A stretch of 36,871 bases of DNA. It comes from a virus. Position numbers and translations under genes: made by a program. Every line of letters begins with the position of its first letter. The first letter of the stretch is position 1. The notes under the pieces were generated by a model, which was not told where the DNA came from, ran no database searches, and saw only the letters and a list, made by a program, of their open reading frames with translations. The stretch is from IMG/VR virus record IMGVR_UViG_3300030331_005937, positions 1 to 36,871 of that record. One strand, 5' to 3'. Positions 1-7,452 of the stretch are shown here, one piece after another.

Positions 1-2
1 GC

Positions 3-275
3 CGACGTTCAAATCAATCACAATATAATTCTGAAAAGACAAAAAGTACATCTAGAAATGTATTTCCCGGCTATGCCGATGGCCTAAAAAGCCTCGGAAA
101 AGGATTTGTACCCACTTCAGAAAGTATTTATCCAAGTGAGGAACCTACTTACTCATTGAGTGAGCAACAAGAGGAAGACAATTTAATTTCAATTAATGAA
201 TCTATGAGGTCTTTGGTTGAAGAATTAGAATTAAAAGATAAGAATCTTATGACGGAGCAAAAAAATGAAAATTAA
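3..275 (+). CDS. C-terminal end of an unidentified phage protein (5' truncated)
   Basis: An open frame runs in from the left edge and stops with TAA at 273-275, giving about 90 residues. The visible part has a Tyr/Gly/Pro-containing stretch (FPGYADGLKSLG) followed by an acidic, Glu-rich tail, with no motif I recognise. It overlaps the next gene by 11 bases, which suggests translational coupling in one operon. In T4-type genomes the genes ahead of the prohead protease are portal and small prohead proteins, so a head-associated role is plausible, but that is inference from position only. The start lies outside the window. Confidence 0.6.
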   Translation, partial: RRSNQSQYNSEKTKSTSRNVFPGYADGLKSLGKGFVPTSESIYPSEEPTYSLSEQQEEDNLISINESMRSLVEELELKDKNLMTEQKNEN

Positions 276-1095
276 ACATAATAAGAAAAGAAATACCGCG
301 TTTGTTTATGAAGCACTTATCAAAGAAGCCACAGAAGCAATTGTAAAAAATGATTTAGAAAAAAAACAAAAGATTGTTAAGATTATAAAAAACTACTTTG
401 CACCATTTTCTGAATTAAAAAGAGATTTAGATTGCTACCGCTCGTTATATGAGACACGTGGCCTAGATTCTGAAACAAGTGAAAAGATTATTAAAGAAGC
501 AAAATTATCTAAGATGCTTATCGACCCAGCTAATTTATTTAAACAACAAACAAGCTTGATAAACGATATTAATAAAGATTTATCTCCTGATATATTCAAT
601 AACTTTGTTCCCAATTACAAAACTTTAGCAACTATATTTCAAATGTTTAATGGCTCCAATCCTAAACAACAAATTATGCTTGAATCTCAACTTACTGATT
701 TTATGTCAACCGCCGAAGAAGAAGTAGAGGAAATGGTGCCAATTGATAATATTGTTTACAATTCGTTTGTTAAGAAGTTCAATGAAAAGTATGGCGACAG
801 TTTATTAAAAGAACAAAAAGAGCTATTGATGCATTATATTACTTCGTTTGTCGACAATTCTCTCGAATTGAAGATTTTCTTAAACGAAGAAATTGGAAGA
901 CTTAAAGTTAAATTACAAGAAGCAAAAACAACTGATGAAATTAAATCGGATGCATCTATGATTAATAAAACTGATAGTGTCATTTCCAAACTTGATAATT
1001 ATTCTAAAGAAGTTGTAAGCGAGTCATTACTATTGACGGTCCTCAAGACTCAAAAATTAGTTAAGGAAATTTACTCAGATGTCAGTTCTAGTTAG
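265..1095 (+). CDS. Hypothetical head-region protein, 276 aa
   Basis: A 276-residue, Lys/Glu-rich, predominantly helical protein with no signal peptide or membrane segment. The N-terminus (MKIKHNKKRNTAFVYEALIK) is strongly basic, and the remainder alternates charged and hydrophobic residues as in helical bundles. The ATG at 265 lies inside the upstream gene, and the end overlaps the next gene by 17 bases. I recall similar proteins beside the prohead protease in marine T4-like phages, usually annotated as structural or hypothetical, but no function is established from the sequence. A virion or prohead-core component is the most likely role given the location. Confidence 0.75.
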   Translation: MKIKHNKKRNTAFVYEALIKEATEAIVKNDLEKKQKIVKIIKNYFAPFSELKRDLDCYRSLYETRGLDSETSEKIIKEAKLSKMLIDPANLFKQQTSLINDINKDLSPDIFNNFVPNYKTLATIFQMFNGSNPKQQIMLESQLTDFMSTAEEEVEEMVPIDNIVYNSFVKKFNEKYGDSLLKEQKELLMHYITSFVDNSLELKIFLNEEIGRLKVKLQEAKTTDEIKSDASMINKTDSVISKLDNYSKEVVSESLLLTVLKTQKLVKEIYSDVSSS

Positions 1096-1657
1096 ATTAA
1101 TACCAAAAAACGAGCCAATTAAAATTAAAGTAGGTGATGCTGCAAGAAAGCCATTACCAACAATTAGGCTTGAATTAAAAATCAGAAAAAGCCTTAGTGG
1201 TGATTTAATGATTTTCGACCATGCTGATATCGATATTGTGTTGTCCTCTAAAACCAACAAGGTGACTGCTTTTCCGAAAGAGACTATGACAGATATGGTC
1301 TACGGTGCGCAAAATAGATTGTTTGCCTTTCTTAGAAAAAAAGGCATCATTATTGCTGAATCAATTCAGGCCGGCTCTTTTTATGGTGCTTTAGAAGGTT
1401 CTATAGAAGAGTCTTATGATGATAAGATTAACTCTACAAAAATGACACTATTGAATATTTCTAAATTTATTGAAGAAGAGCGTCCTTACTTTGAGAACTT
1501 TGAGGCTCATGTTGCTGGCGTGGAAGATAATCTTTTAGAACCAGACAAAGCCGACTCCACAGAATTGGGTGAGGTTCCAGAAAAAGTTAAGCAAGGGTCT
1601 ATTCGCCCGGGCTACTTACGAGATCCTTATTCGTTCTCGTATATGTTTACAATGTGA
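1079..1657 (+). CDS. Hypothetical head-region protein, 192 aa
   Basis: A 192-residue soluble protein starting at an ATG inside the end of the upstream gene. The N-terminal half reads as alternating beta-strand-like segments (LELKIRKSLSGDLMIFDH, then DIDIVL). The middle holds a MTDMVYGAQNRLFAFLRKKG stretch, and the C-terminus is acidic then Pro/Tyr-rich (RPGYLRDPYSFSY). No catalytic motif is visible. The overlapping arrangement with both neighbours implies co-expression with the prohead genes. The TGA stop (1655-1657) partly overlaps a GTG that could also start the next gene. Function unknown; head assembly is inferred from context only. Confidence 0.75.
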   Translation: MSVLVRLIPKNEPIKIKVGDAARKPLPTIRLELKIRKSLSGDLMIFDHADIDIVLSSKTNKVTAFPKETMTDMVYGAQNRLFAFLRKKGIIIAESIQAGSFYGALEGSIEESYDDKINSTKMTLLNISKFIEEERPYFENFEAHVAGVEDNLLEPDKADSTELGEVPEKVKQGSIRPGYLRDPYSFSYMFTM

Positions 1658-1659
1658 TT

Positions 1660-2157
1660 ATGGAAACTATATTTGAAAATTGGAGTAAGTTTCTTGATGA
1701 GCAAAATAACTCTGAAGAACAAGAAACAATAGAGAAGATAAAAGATGACTCAGAAGAAGCTACTGATTTAATCAAGAAAGCAGCTTCTGCTAACAGTGAT
1801 CAGTTGCAAGCATTGCTTCAAAGCCTCTTAAAAGATCCAGAGATTTCAGCGACGGTAAAAGCACTTAAAGGCGCAGCACTTGAAGAAAACATTAGTGAAG
1901 GGGCACTTGCAGATAAAATGCTGCAAACATATATCCAAGGAGATATTGCGGTACAAAAATTTTTTAGTACACCTGCAGGACAAAAAGTGGCAAAATATGG
2001 CGGTCCTGTATTGGCGATGGCTTTGCTAGCATTGAAAATTCAAGACCCCCCGGCTGAAGCTGCTGATCTAAAGGCTATGATGAAGCTAGCTAGCCAAGGT
2101 TCACTAGAAGGAGGACTGGCTGCTGATTCAATTGCCACAGTCCTTGACGATAATTAA
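1660..2157 (+). CDS. Hypothetical small prohead-region protein
   Basis: About 166 residues. The N-terminus (METIFENWSKFLDEQ) carries the Trp-x-x-(Phe/Tyr)-Leu-(Asn/Asp)-Glu pattern common at the start of small T4-like head and prohead proteins. The following 60 residues are very acidic and helical. Near residues 105-130 there is an Ala/Leu-rich hydrophobic stretch (GGPVLAMALLALKI) that could be buried or membrane-associated. I chose the ATG at 1660; an in-frame GTG at 1654, overlapping the upstream stop, would add two residues, and neither has a clear Shine-Dalgarno. A prohead-core or scaffold-associated role is a guess from position. Confidence 0.65.
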   Translation: METIFENWSKFLDEQNNSEEQETIEKIKDDSEEATDLIKKAASANSDQLQALLQSLLKDPEISATVKALKGAALEENISEGALADKMLQTYIQGDIAVQKFFSTPAGQKVAKYGGPVLAMALLALKIQDPPAEAADLKAMMKLASQGSLEGGLAADSIATVLDDN

Positions 2158-2169
2158 TTAGGAGTTAAA

Positions 2170-2532
2170 TTGGAATTATTAACATTTATATTGTGTGCTT
2201 ACGGACTTACACAAATTATAGTATATGGCAAGATTTTTAGTAATATAAGACCAAAAAAAGGAAGGGCTGGCGAATTATTTAATTGCCCTATGTGCATGGG
2301 ATTCCATGTGGGTTGGTTTTTAATGCTACTTTCTCCATTTACAGAACTATTTAGCTATGACGTAACTGTAGCAAATTTCTTTCTTTTAGGATGGTTGTCT
2401 TCTGGCACGTCATATGTATTCAACATGATTTTTGGAGATGAGGGAATAAAATATGAACACAAACACACTGATAAAAACAACTGCCACTTGGACAAACAAG
2501 TGGATGCTTCAGCCAGTTCGACGTTGCTGTAA
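2170..2532 (+). CDS. Small membrane protein with CPMCMGFHVG motif (DUF1360-like)
   Basis: A 120-residue protein with an N-terminal hydrophobic segment (about residues 2-20), then a CPMCMGFHVG motif at roughly 39-48, followed by two further hydrophobic segments. The C-x-x-C-x-G-F/W-x-V-G pattern directly before a transmembrane helix resembles the DUF1360 family of small membrane proteins, whose biochemical role is unknown to me. The tail is hydrophilic and His/Lys-rich. The start is a TTG at 2170, supported by GGAG at 2161-2164; no ATG would retain the first helix. Its place directly ahead of the prohead protease hints at a role in membrane-linked prohead assembly, which is speculative. Confidence 0.7.
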   Translation: MELLTFILCAYGLTQIIVYGKIFSNIRPKKGRAGELFNCPMCMGFHVGWFLMLLSPFTELFSYDVTVANFFLLGWLSSGTSYVFNMIFGDEGIKYEHKHTDKNNCHLDKQVDASASSTLL

Positions 2533-2544
2533 AGGATCTTAGCT

Positions 2545-3156
2545 ATGAGTCAAGTACTTTTAAGAGAATATTACGAGTTATGCGATGGCGGCGTTTGTCA
2601 AGACCTACTCACAGAAGCTGAAAAGAAATTTGTTTCTGAAGGCGGCATGATTCTTTCTGGAATTATGCAAAAAGCTGACACTAGAAATGGAAACGGTAGA
2701 GTCTACCCGGCTAAAGTACTAATGAGGGAAGTAGAAACATACAAGAAGCTCGTAAAAGAAAGAAGAGCACTTGGTGAGCTTGATCATCCAGATGATTCGG
2801 TAATTAATCTTAAAAATGCATCTCACATGGTAACTGATATATGGACTGAAGGCACCGATGTAATGGGTAAGGTACAGGTTCTCAATACACCATCTGGAAA
2901 TATACTTAGGTCACTAGTAGAATCTGGCGTTAAATTAGGTATATCTTCAAGAGGTATGGGATCTGTATCTGAAAATAATGGTGCTACAATGGTTGAAGAT
3001 GATTTTCAACTTATTTGCTTTGACTTTGTTTCTGAACCATCGACCCCGGGCGCTTTTATGATGAAAGAGGCAAAAGATTTAAGTGCCCCAAATATTTTTA
3101 CAAAAGCTGATAAAATCAATAGGCTTTTAAATGAGGTTTTAAATGAAGAAAAATGA
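2545..3156 (+). CDS. 21: Prohead core protein and maturation protease (gp21-like)
   Basis: This is the T4 gp21-type serine protease that cleaves scaffold and capsid precursors inside the prohead before DNA packaging. At 203 residues it is close to T4 gp21 (about 212). Visible landmarks are the RNGNGRVYP stretch (48-55), the GELDHP motif with the likely catalytic His81, and GISSRGMGS (132-140) with the candidate nucleophile Ser134/135. These match the herpesvirus-protease-like fold of this family. The SEPSTPGA segment (163-170) is also typical. AAGGA at 2532-2536 supports the ATG at 2545. The gene overlaps the next one by 14 bases. Expected substrates are the gp22- and gp23-like proteins encoded 8-9 kb downstream. 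Confidence 0.93.
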   Translation: MSQVLLREYYELCDGGVCQDLLTEAEKKFVSEGGMILSGIMQKADTRNGNGRVYPAKVLMREVETYKKLVKERRALGELDHPDDSVINLKNASHMVTDIWTEGTDVMGKVQVLNTPSGNILRSLVESGVKLGISSRGMGSVSENNGATMVEDDFQLICFDFVSEPSTPGAFMMKEAKDLSAPNIFTKADKINRLLNEVLNEEK

Positions 3157-3544
3157 ATTGAAAGTTTTACTCAAGCCCTTGATAAAAGAATGTATTAACG
3201 AAGTTCTTTTAGAAGAGGGCATTCTTTCTAATGTAGTATCAGAAGTTGTTTCTGGTTTGCAAAGTAACGTTGTTGTTGAAAGTCCCGTAAAACAAAATAC
3301 TGCTCCTGTTATGTCTGAGCAACAAAAAAATAAAATTAATGAACAACGTCAAAAGTTAATGAGTGCAATTGGTGCTGATGCTTATAATGGTGTTGATTTA
3401 TTTGAAGACACGGAACCTTTATCATCTCGCGAAGCTTCCGGTACCTCTGCTGGTTCAGTTGATTTAGGGAATTCAAGTGACTCAGGTGTTGATATTAGTT
3501 CCCTAGTTGGAAATGCCTCACAAATATGGCAGGCGATGAAATAA
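3143..3544 (+). CDS. Hypothetical small virion-associated protein
   Basis: A 133-residue protein whose first 45 residues form an amphipathic helical region (LLKPLIKECINEVLLEEG). That layout is common in short T4-like head proteins. The rest is Ser/Gly/Asp-rich and probably disordered, ending in an ISSLVGNASQIWQAMK segment that looks like a short helical peptide. It begins inside the end of the gp21-like gene, so translation is probably coupled. No enzyme motif is seen. It might be a prohead-core protein or a protease substrate; the evidence is positional only. Confidence 0.7.
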   Translation: MKKNELKVLLKPLIKECINEVLLEEGILSNVVSEVVSGLQSNVVVESPVKQNTAPVMSEQQKNKINEQRQKLMSAIGADAYNGVDLFEDTEPLSSREASGTSAGSVDLGNSSDSGVDISSLVGNASQIWQAMK

Positions 3545-3553
3545 GGATATATG

Positions 3554-3802
3554 ATGAATAAAAGACGCAGCGCGAATGTGCTTGTGACATCTAGAGAGTG
3601 TCGCGGAAATCATGAAAGAATGATTAGAAGATTTATTAAGAAATGCAAGAAAGAAAGAATTGTTGAATTATATAGAGAGAAGAGCAGATATAAAAAACCA
3701 TCCGTCGCAAAGAAAGAAAAACATATTCGTGCTTTGCGCGATAAAGCAAGAAGAGAATTAAAAAGAAAGAGGGCGCAAGAAAAACGCCAAAGAAAAAAAT
3801 AA
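3554..3802 (+). CDS. rpsU: Ribosomal protein bS21-like basic protein
   Basis: About 82 residues, extremely Lys/Arg-rich. The segment RMIRRFIKKCKKERIVELYR followed by a YKKPS motif aligns by eye with bacterial bS21 (E. coli: [20 protein letters not shown], then YEKPT). The tail is a basic helix, as in bS21, but somewhat longer. bS21 binds the 30S subunit near the mRNA anti-Shine-Dalgarno region, and phage-encoded bS21 homologues are known from marine phages, including SAR11 phages. AAGGA at 3543-3547 is better spaced for the ATG at 3554 than for the ATG at 3551. It sits among head genes ahead of a late-type motif. A small basic virion or DNA-binding protein is the main alternative. Confidence 0.7.
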   Translation: MNKRRSANVLVTSRECRGNHERMIRRFIKKCKKERIVELYREKSRYKKPSVAKKEKHIRALRDKARRELKRKRAQEKRQRKK

Positions 3803-3804
3803 AG

Positions 3805-3812
3805 ACTATTTA
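3805..3812 (+). promoter_or_regulatory. ACTATTTA octamer, candidate late promoter
   Basis: ACTATTTAC lies in the 43-base gap between the bS21-like gene and the virion protein starting at 3846. The same octamer precedes five other virion genes in this window. Assignment as a late promoter element is inferred from recurrence and position. Confidence 0.5.
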
Positions 3813-3845
3813 CAATGAACACATTATATTTTGGAGATTTTAGAA

Positions 3846-4280
3846 ATGGCTAATTATAATCCGGCCGGCTGGAAAAACGCCGATGTAGGAATTAATCACA
3901 CACCCGCCTATCAAGTTAGTGGCCGGCCCTTTGCTTCGGGTGGCATTGAAGCACTCAGCGTGGTAGAAGTTAAGTTCCCGTATGTAACAAGATGGGTTCA
4001 GGTTATCAATAAAGCTGGCACCCCACTAAAAGTGGCATTTTCTCATGAAGGCCTTAACGTCGCCGGCACCGGAAGCGAGAGCTTTTATTACACAGTTGAT
4101 GCGAGCGGCTCCAACGGATATGGAAAATCAGAAGTATACGAGATGAAAGTATCTAGTTTGTGGTTTGTTAAGTCTGGCTCCGCTGATGGCAGCAATGTAT
4201 TCAACGTAGTTGCTGGCCTCACCTCAATTGATAGTAGAAAGACCGCAAATAACTTTACCGGCTCATACGAAGGAGTTTAA
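3846..4280 (+). CDS. Putative virion structural protein, 144 aa
   Basis: A 144-residue protein rich in Gly, Ser, Val and aromatics, with an all-beta appearance: alternating hydrophobic strands such as YVTRWVQVINKAG and SLWFVKSG, linked by Gly/Ser/Asn turns. No transmembrane or catalytic motif is seen. I place the start at the ATG at 3846, since GGAG at 3833-3836 gives good spacing; an upstream in-frame TTG at 3831 would overlap that site. It follows an ACTATTTA motif and leads directly into the fibre-like array. A small surface, decoration or fibre-base protein fits, but I do not recognise the family. Confidence 0.65.
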   Translation: MANYNPAGWKNADVGINHTPAYQVSGRPFASGGIEALSVVEVKFPYVTRWVQVINKAGTPLKVAFSHEGLNVAGTGSESFYYTVDASGSNGYGKSEVYEMKVSSLWFVKSGSADGSNVFNVVAGLTSIDSRKTANNFTGSYEGV

Positions 4281-4286
4281 TAGTCT

Positions 4287-4982
4287 ATGGCTTCAGGATG
4301 GGCATTTGTAGATTGCACCGAAAGTGGTGGTGGTCAGGCAGCAGGGCCAACTGGCTCAGTTCAGTTTTTGACTGGTGCTAACGCCACTAGTGGCTCTACC
4401 AATCTTTTATACCATACTGCAAGCGCCGGCGGGCTTCCTGTTAGTACGCTAGTTTTATCTGGAACATTAATTGTTACCGGAAATATTAGTGCAAGTAGCT
4501 ATACAATTAAAAACATTTCAGAGATTGATGGTACTGGATCTACGTTCTTTGGTGATACAGCAGACGACATACATGTCAGAACTGGTAGTTTAGCTTTAAT
4601 GGGTGGCGGAGCAGCCACCTTACCTTATTTTATAGCTAATACAGCTGCAGGTAGTTTACCGGCAAGAGTCCGCGTGCAAAGTGCGTCTATACAAATGCAT
4701 TATAGTGCAGCCTTAGCGCATACAACATCTGTAGCAACAACGTGCACAATTGTTGGTGTACGCCGCACTGGTGAAGCAAGATTAGTATTACCAAACGCAA
4801 ATTCGTGGGGCTCTAAAGGCGGTGCTTTAATGACAATTAAAGACGAAGTTGTATATAGAACCGGCTCAATCACCATAGTTCCAACTGGCTGTACTATTGA
4901 CGGCGAATCTTCATATGAATTGTCAGGAACAATGCCTGCAATTAACTTGTATTCAAATGGTACGAATTGGTTTGTCTATTAA
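4287..4982 (+). CDS. Fibre-like virion protein, array member 1
   Basis: A 231-residue Gly/Ser/Thr/Ala-rich protein of beta-fibre character, the first of five consecutive genes sharing a C-terminal domain. That domain has a LPNANSWGSKGG stretch (about 164-175), an IKDE strand, ITIVPTGCTIDG and a closing NLYSNGTNWFVY. The recurring pattern is LP-(turn)-G-(strand)-IK-(gap)-IxI-(gap)-IDG-(gap)-W-x-hydrophobic. The N-terminal half contains short TGS/SGS repeats like those of trimeric phage fibres. GAAGGAG near 4269-4275 supports the ATG at 4287. A head or tail fibre, or a tip contacting the host surface, is inferred; no chaperone domain or enzymatic motif is visible. Confidence 0.65.
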   Translation: MASGWAFVDCTESGGGQAAGPTGSVQFLTGANATSGSTNLLYHTASAGGLPVSTLVLSGTLIVTGNISASSYTIKNISEIDGTGSTFFGDTADDIHVRTGSLALMGGGAATLPYFIANTAAGSLPARVRVQSASIQMHYSAALAHTTSVATTCTIVGVRRTGEARLVLPNANSWGSKGGALMTIKDEVVYRTGSITIVPTGCTIDGESSYELSGTMPAINLYSNGTNWFVY

Positions 4983-5021
4983 TATTTGTATTCTCTAATT
5001 AAACATGGGAGACAATGTTGA

Positions 5022-5774
5022 ATGGCGCGTAACAATTTATCGGGAACCGTAATTGCGCCGGCCTATTTCGGGCCCGGTATATCAGAGGGAACAAATATTC
5101 TCTCAGGGAATCTTAGCACATCTGATGCAGCTAATGTCATTAATGTTCCTCGCGTATCAAATGCTACCGACAATTCAATTGTAACTAATGTTGGTGGTGA
5201 TGCGAATAATTTAACTTGTGAATCGAACCTAAAGTTTGATGGTGGTACTAACACATTAAGCGTAACTGGTCATGTTACTGCCAGCATCAGCATGTCTTCA
5301 TCTTTCTTTTACGGAGATGGTAGATTTTTAACAGGCATCTCAGCCAGCGGCGGCGGCATATTTACAGAATTGGCTGCTAATAGAGCTTTCACAACTAGTA
5401 GTATTTCAGTTGGTGCCAATACAAGTCCGTCAAGTACTTTGTCAGTTGTGGGTTCTTCGTTTTTAAGTGGCGCTGTCATACATAAAAGACACGCTACAAC
5501 TGCAAATTACTTAGTTACAATTACAGATTACTACGTCGGTGTTGATTCTACATCTAATACTGTTTTACTTACATTACCAACCGCCAGTACAACCACTGAA
5601 GGCCAAACTTTTGTTATCAAAGATGAAGCCGGAAACGCTAACAATAACAATATAACGATCTCTTGCAGTGTCGGCGGCGATAAAATCGACGGTCAAAATT
5701 TTATTGTTTTGGAGTCACCCCGTGCATCAGTTCAGCTTTATTGTGATGGGGCGGCAAAATACTTCATCTGCTAA
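5022..5774 (+). CDS. Fibre-like virion protein, array member 2
   Basis: A 250-residue beta-rich protein of the same kind as its neighbours. The N-terminal part (to about residue 90) resembles phage fibre shafts with N/T/S-rich strands; the middle has FFYGDGRFLTGISASGGG, a motif widespread in phage fibres and appendage proteins. The C-terminal domain repeats the array pattern: LLTLPTAST, FVIKDEAG, NITISC, KIDGQ and a final aromatic strand. GGAG at 5008-5011 supports the ATG at 5022. It may trimerise, as shaft-like sequences usually do. No enzymatic residues are apparent. Confidence 0.65.
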   Translation: MARNNLSGTVIAPAYFGPGISEGTNILSGNLSTSDAANVINVPRVSNATDNSIVTNVGGDANNLTCESNLKFDGGTNTLSVTGHVTASISMSSSFFYGDGRFLTGISASGGGIFTELAANRAFTTSSISVGANTSPSSTLSVVGSSFLSGAVIHKRHATTANYLVTITDYYVGVDSTSNTVLLTLPTASTTTEGQTFVIKDEAGNANNNNITISCSVGGDKIDGQNFIVLESPRASVQLYCDGAAKYFIC

Positions 5775-5830
5775 GATTTTAGGCTTCAAAACGAACTAAT
5801 TATAGATGACGCAAAGTTTGCTTTGTGTTG

Positions 5831-5857
5831 TGTTGCATCAGTTTATACTATGCAACA
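5831..5857 (+). other. Hairpin upstream of the repeat-bearing fibre gene
   Basis: TGTTGCAT (5831-5838) and ATGCAACA (5850-5857) form a perfect 8-bp stem with an 11-base loop. It directly follows a weaker hairpin (ACGCAAAG/CTTTGTGT, about 5810-5830). No T-run follows, so it is not a clear intrinsic terminator. It occupies the 124-base gap between two fibre genes; mRNA processing or stability is a possible role. Confidence 0.4.
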
Positions 5858-5875
5858 AAACCATATTATTAAAAC

Positions 5876-5888
5876 TATAAATGGAGGG
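5876..5888 (+). promoter_or_regulatory. TATAAAT plus GGAGGG leader block
   Basis: TATAAATGGAGGG followed by a T/A stretch and CATGG occurs here and again at 13791-13803, both times just before a start codon. GGAGGG is a strong Shine-Dalgarno 10 bases from the ATG at 5899. The TATAAAT half resembles the T4 late promoter core TATAAATA, but it is so close to the start codon that a leader element is equally likely. Confidence 0.4.
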
Positions 5889-5898
5889 TTTTTAAAAC

Positions 5899-7341
5899 AT
5901 GGCTTACAAATTTCAATTAGACGATGCGATTTTAAGTGGATCGTTGGCTCAAGAAGGTAACATTGACATTATTGACAGTGGTGTACTTCAATTGGCTGGC
6001 AGCACTGCTATTGATGCATCCAAAAATGCTACTTTAGCAGCTGTCTCTGGTTCTGGTAACCTTAGTATCGCTGGTACTGTTAGTACTTCTAACGAGGGCT
6101 TCACTGTCGATGCTGATGGTGATCTTGTCGCTAAATCACTCACCGGGCTCGGATTGATTTCTGGCTCTAATAATCTTCATATTGCTGGCACTGTTAGCAC
6201 TTCTAACGCTGGCTTCACTGTTGATGCTGATGGTGATCTTGTCGCTAAATCACTTACCTCTAACTCTAATGTTTCAGGTTCTGGTAACTTTTTGATTTCT
6301 GGTAGCATTGCTGCTGGTGATTCTAGGTTTACTGTTAGCGATGCTGGTGCTGTGGCTACCACTAGCACTATTTCAGGAACGCTTCTTGCTTCATTTGGTC
6401 AAGTTCGTGCCGATGGTGGTTTAACTATGCAAGGTACCGATATTATTTCGGCTGCTAAAGCAATTGCAAACGTTACTAGTATTGACGCGTCCGGTGATCT
6501 TACCGTGGGTACAATTACAATGGATGAATTTACTGTTGCTGCAAACGGTAACACTGACATCGATGGTACTTTGAATGTTGAAGGTGTTCCTACCTTTCAA
6601 GCAGGTGCAGTCTTTTCTGGTGGTGTCACAACTGCTAACGCAATTGCTGGTGCAACCACAATCACTGGTTCTGGCTTGTTGACAATGAATGATCTTAGTA
6701 TCACTCAAACAGCATTGTTCTCAGGAGATGTTGCTCTTTCCGGTGCTTCAGAAGCTGTAGTTAGTGTTGCTGACGATAGCATTTATTTCTTGGATGCTAC
6801 ATCTGGTAAAGTTCGCAGAGATACTTTTGTAGATTATGCTGCTAAACTTGTAGAATCAGAGCCGGGTCTTGGCTCTGCAGGCGGTAAGATTCAATTTGAT
6901 CCAAACAGTCTTGCTTCTGGCTCTATTAATGTTGCTCAAGACTTCTTTGCTTTTGTTGATGCAGATGATACTGACATTCCTAAGAAAGATAGCATTGTTG
7001 ACCTTGTGGCAGCAATGGCTGGTGCTGGCCTTACCGCTACCGCCGGTGTTCTTTCAACTGATGGTGGTTCTGTTACAGTTGGTGCTGATGGTGGAACTCT
7101 TTCCGAGGGTTATAACTATTTCACCGGTACTGTAAATGCAACCGTCAAACTCCCAGCTGGGCCTAGTGTTGGTGATGTTGTTGTTGTTAAAGCAGGAAAT
7201 ACTGCTGCTGGACAGAACATTACTATTGAAGTACAAGGTTCGCACTTGATTGATGGTGACGCTACTAACATTCACCTTGAATCACCATTCGCAGCGGTTT
7301 CACTTGTGTACGTTGTTGCTAATGATTGGAGAATCGTATAA
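5899..7341 (+). CDS. Repeat-containing fibre-like protein, array member 3
   Basis: A 480-residue fibre-type protein. Residues about 50-163 consist of three tandem 38-residue units containing FTVDADGDLVAKSLT-like strands; the third is degenerate. Further FTV-x-x-x-G strands and T/S/G-rich beta repeats follow to about residue 280. The last 130 residues form a different region ending in the array's shared domain: VKLPAGPSVGD, ITIEVQGSHLIDG, LESPFAAVSLVY and NDWRIV. Such an architecture (repeat shaft plus small C-terminal domain) is typical of trimeric adhesins. The gene has a strong SD (GGAGGG) and is followed by a good intrinsic terminator. Receptor binding is inferred from architecture only. 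Confidence 0.7.
   Translation: MAYKFQLDDAILSGSLAQEGNIDIIDSGVLQLAGSTAIDASKNATLAAVSGSGNLSIAGTVSTSNEGFTVDADGDLVAKSLTGLGLISGSNNLHIAGTVSTSNAGFTVDADGDLVAKSLTSNSNVSGSGNFLISGSIAAGDSRFTVSDAGAVATTSTISGTLLASFGQVRADGGLTMQGTDIISAAKAIANVTSIDASGDLTVGTITMDEFTVAANGNTDIDGTLNVEGVPTFQAGAVFSGGVTTANAIAGATTITGSGLLTMNDLSITQTALFSGDVALSGASEAVVSVADDSIYFLDATSGKVRRDTFVDYAAKLVESEPGLGSAGGKIQFDPNSLASGSINVAQDFFAFVDADDTDIPKKDSIVDLVAAMAGAGLTATAGVLSTDGGSVTVGADGGTLSEGYNYFTGTVNATVKLPAGPSVGDVVVVKAGNTAAGQNITIEVQGSHLIDGDATNIHLESPFAAVSLVYVVANDWRIV
6047..6388 (+). repeat. Three tandem 114-bp coding repeats
   Basis: Units begin near 6047, 6161 and 6275, at exactly 114-bp (38-codon) spacing. The first two are highly similar at the DNA level, including the shared run GATGCTGATGGTGATCTTGT; the third has diverged. 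The repeat keeps the reading frame and adds shaft length to the fibre-like protein. Confidence 0.8.
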
Positions 7342-7375
7342 TCGTCTAACCAATTTTATTGGTTTATACACTACT

Positions 7376-7407
7376 GGATGCCTCTCAATGGGGGGCATCC
7401 TTTTTTT
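7376..7407 (+). terminator. Intrinsic terminator after fibre gene 3
   Basis: GGATGCCTCTC pairs with GGGGGGCATCC (11 bp including G-T pairs, AAT loop), followed by TTTTTTT at 7401-7407. It lies 34 bases after the stop at 7341 and should end transcripts from the upstream fibre genes. Confidence 0.9.
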
Positions 7408-7410
7408 ATG

Positions 7411-7418
7411 ACTACTTA
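7411..7418 (+). promoter_or_regulatory. ACTACTTA, variant of the late-type octamer
   Basis: ACTACTTAC differs by one base from the ACTATTTAC form of the recurrent octamer. It sits just after the terminator and 42 bases before the next gene, which is the expected place for a new promoter. Inference from position. Confidence 0.35.
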
Positions 7419-7452
7419 CTAACGAACGTTCAATTAAGGAATTAAATTTAAT

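Noticed and set aside
6421-6708. Antisense open frame in the repeat-bearing fibre gene
   Set aside because: Cys/Ser/Asn-rich composition of a complement frame of Gly/Thr repeats; no supporting start site.
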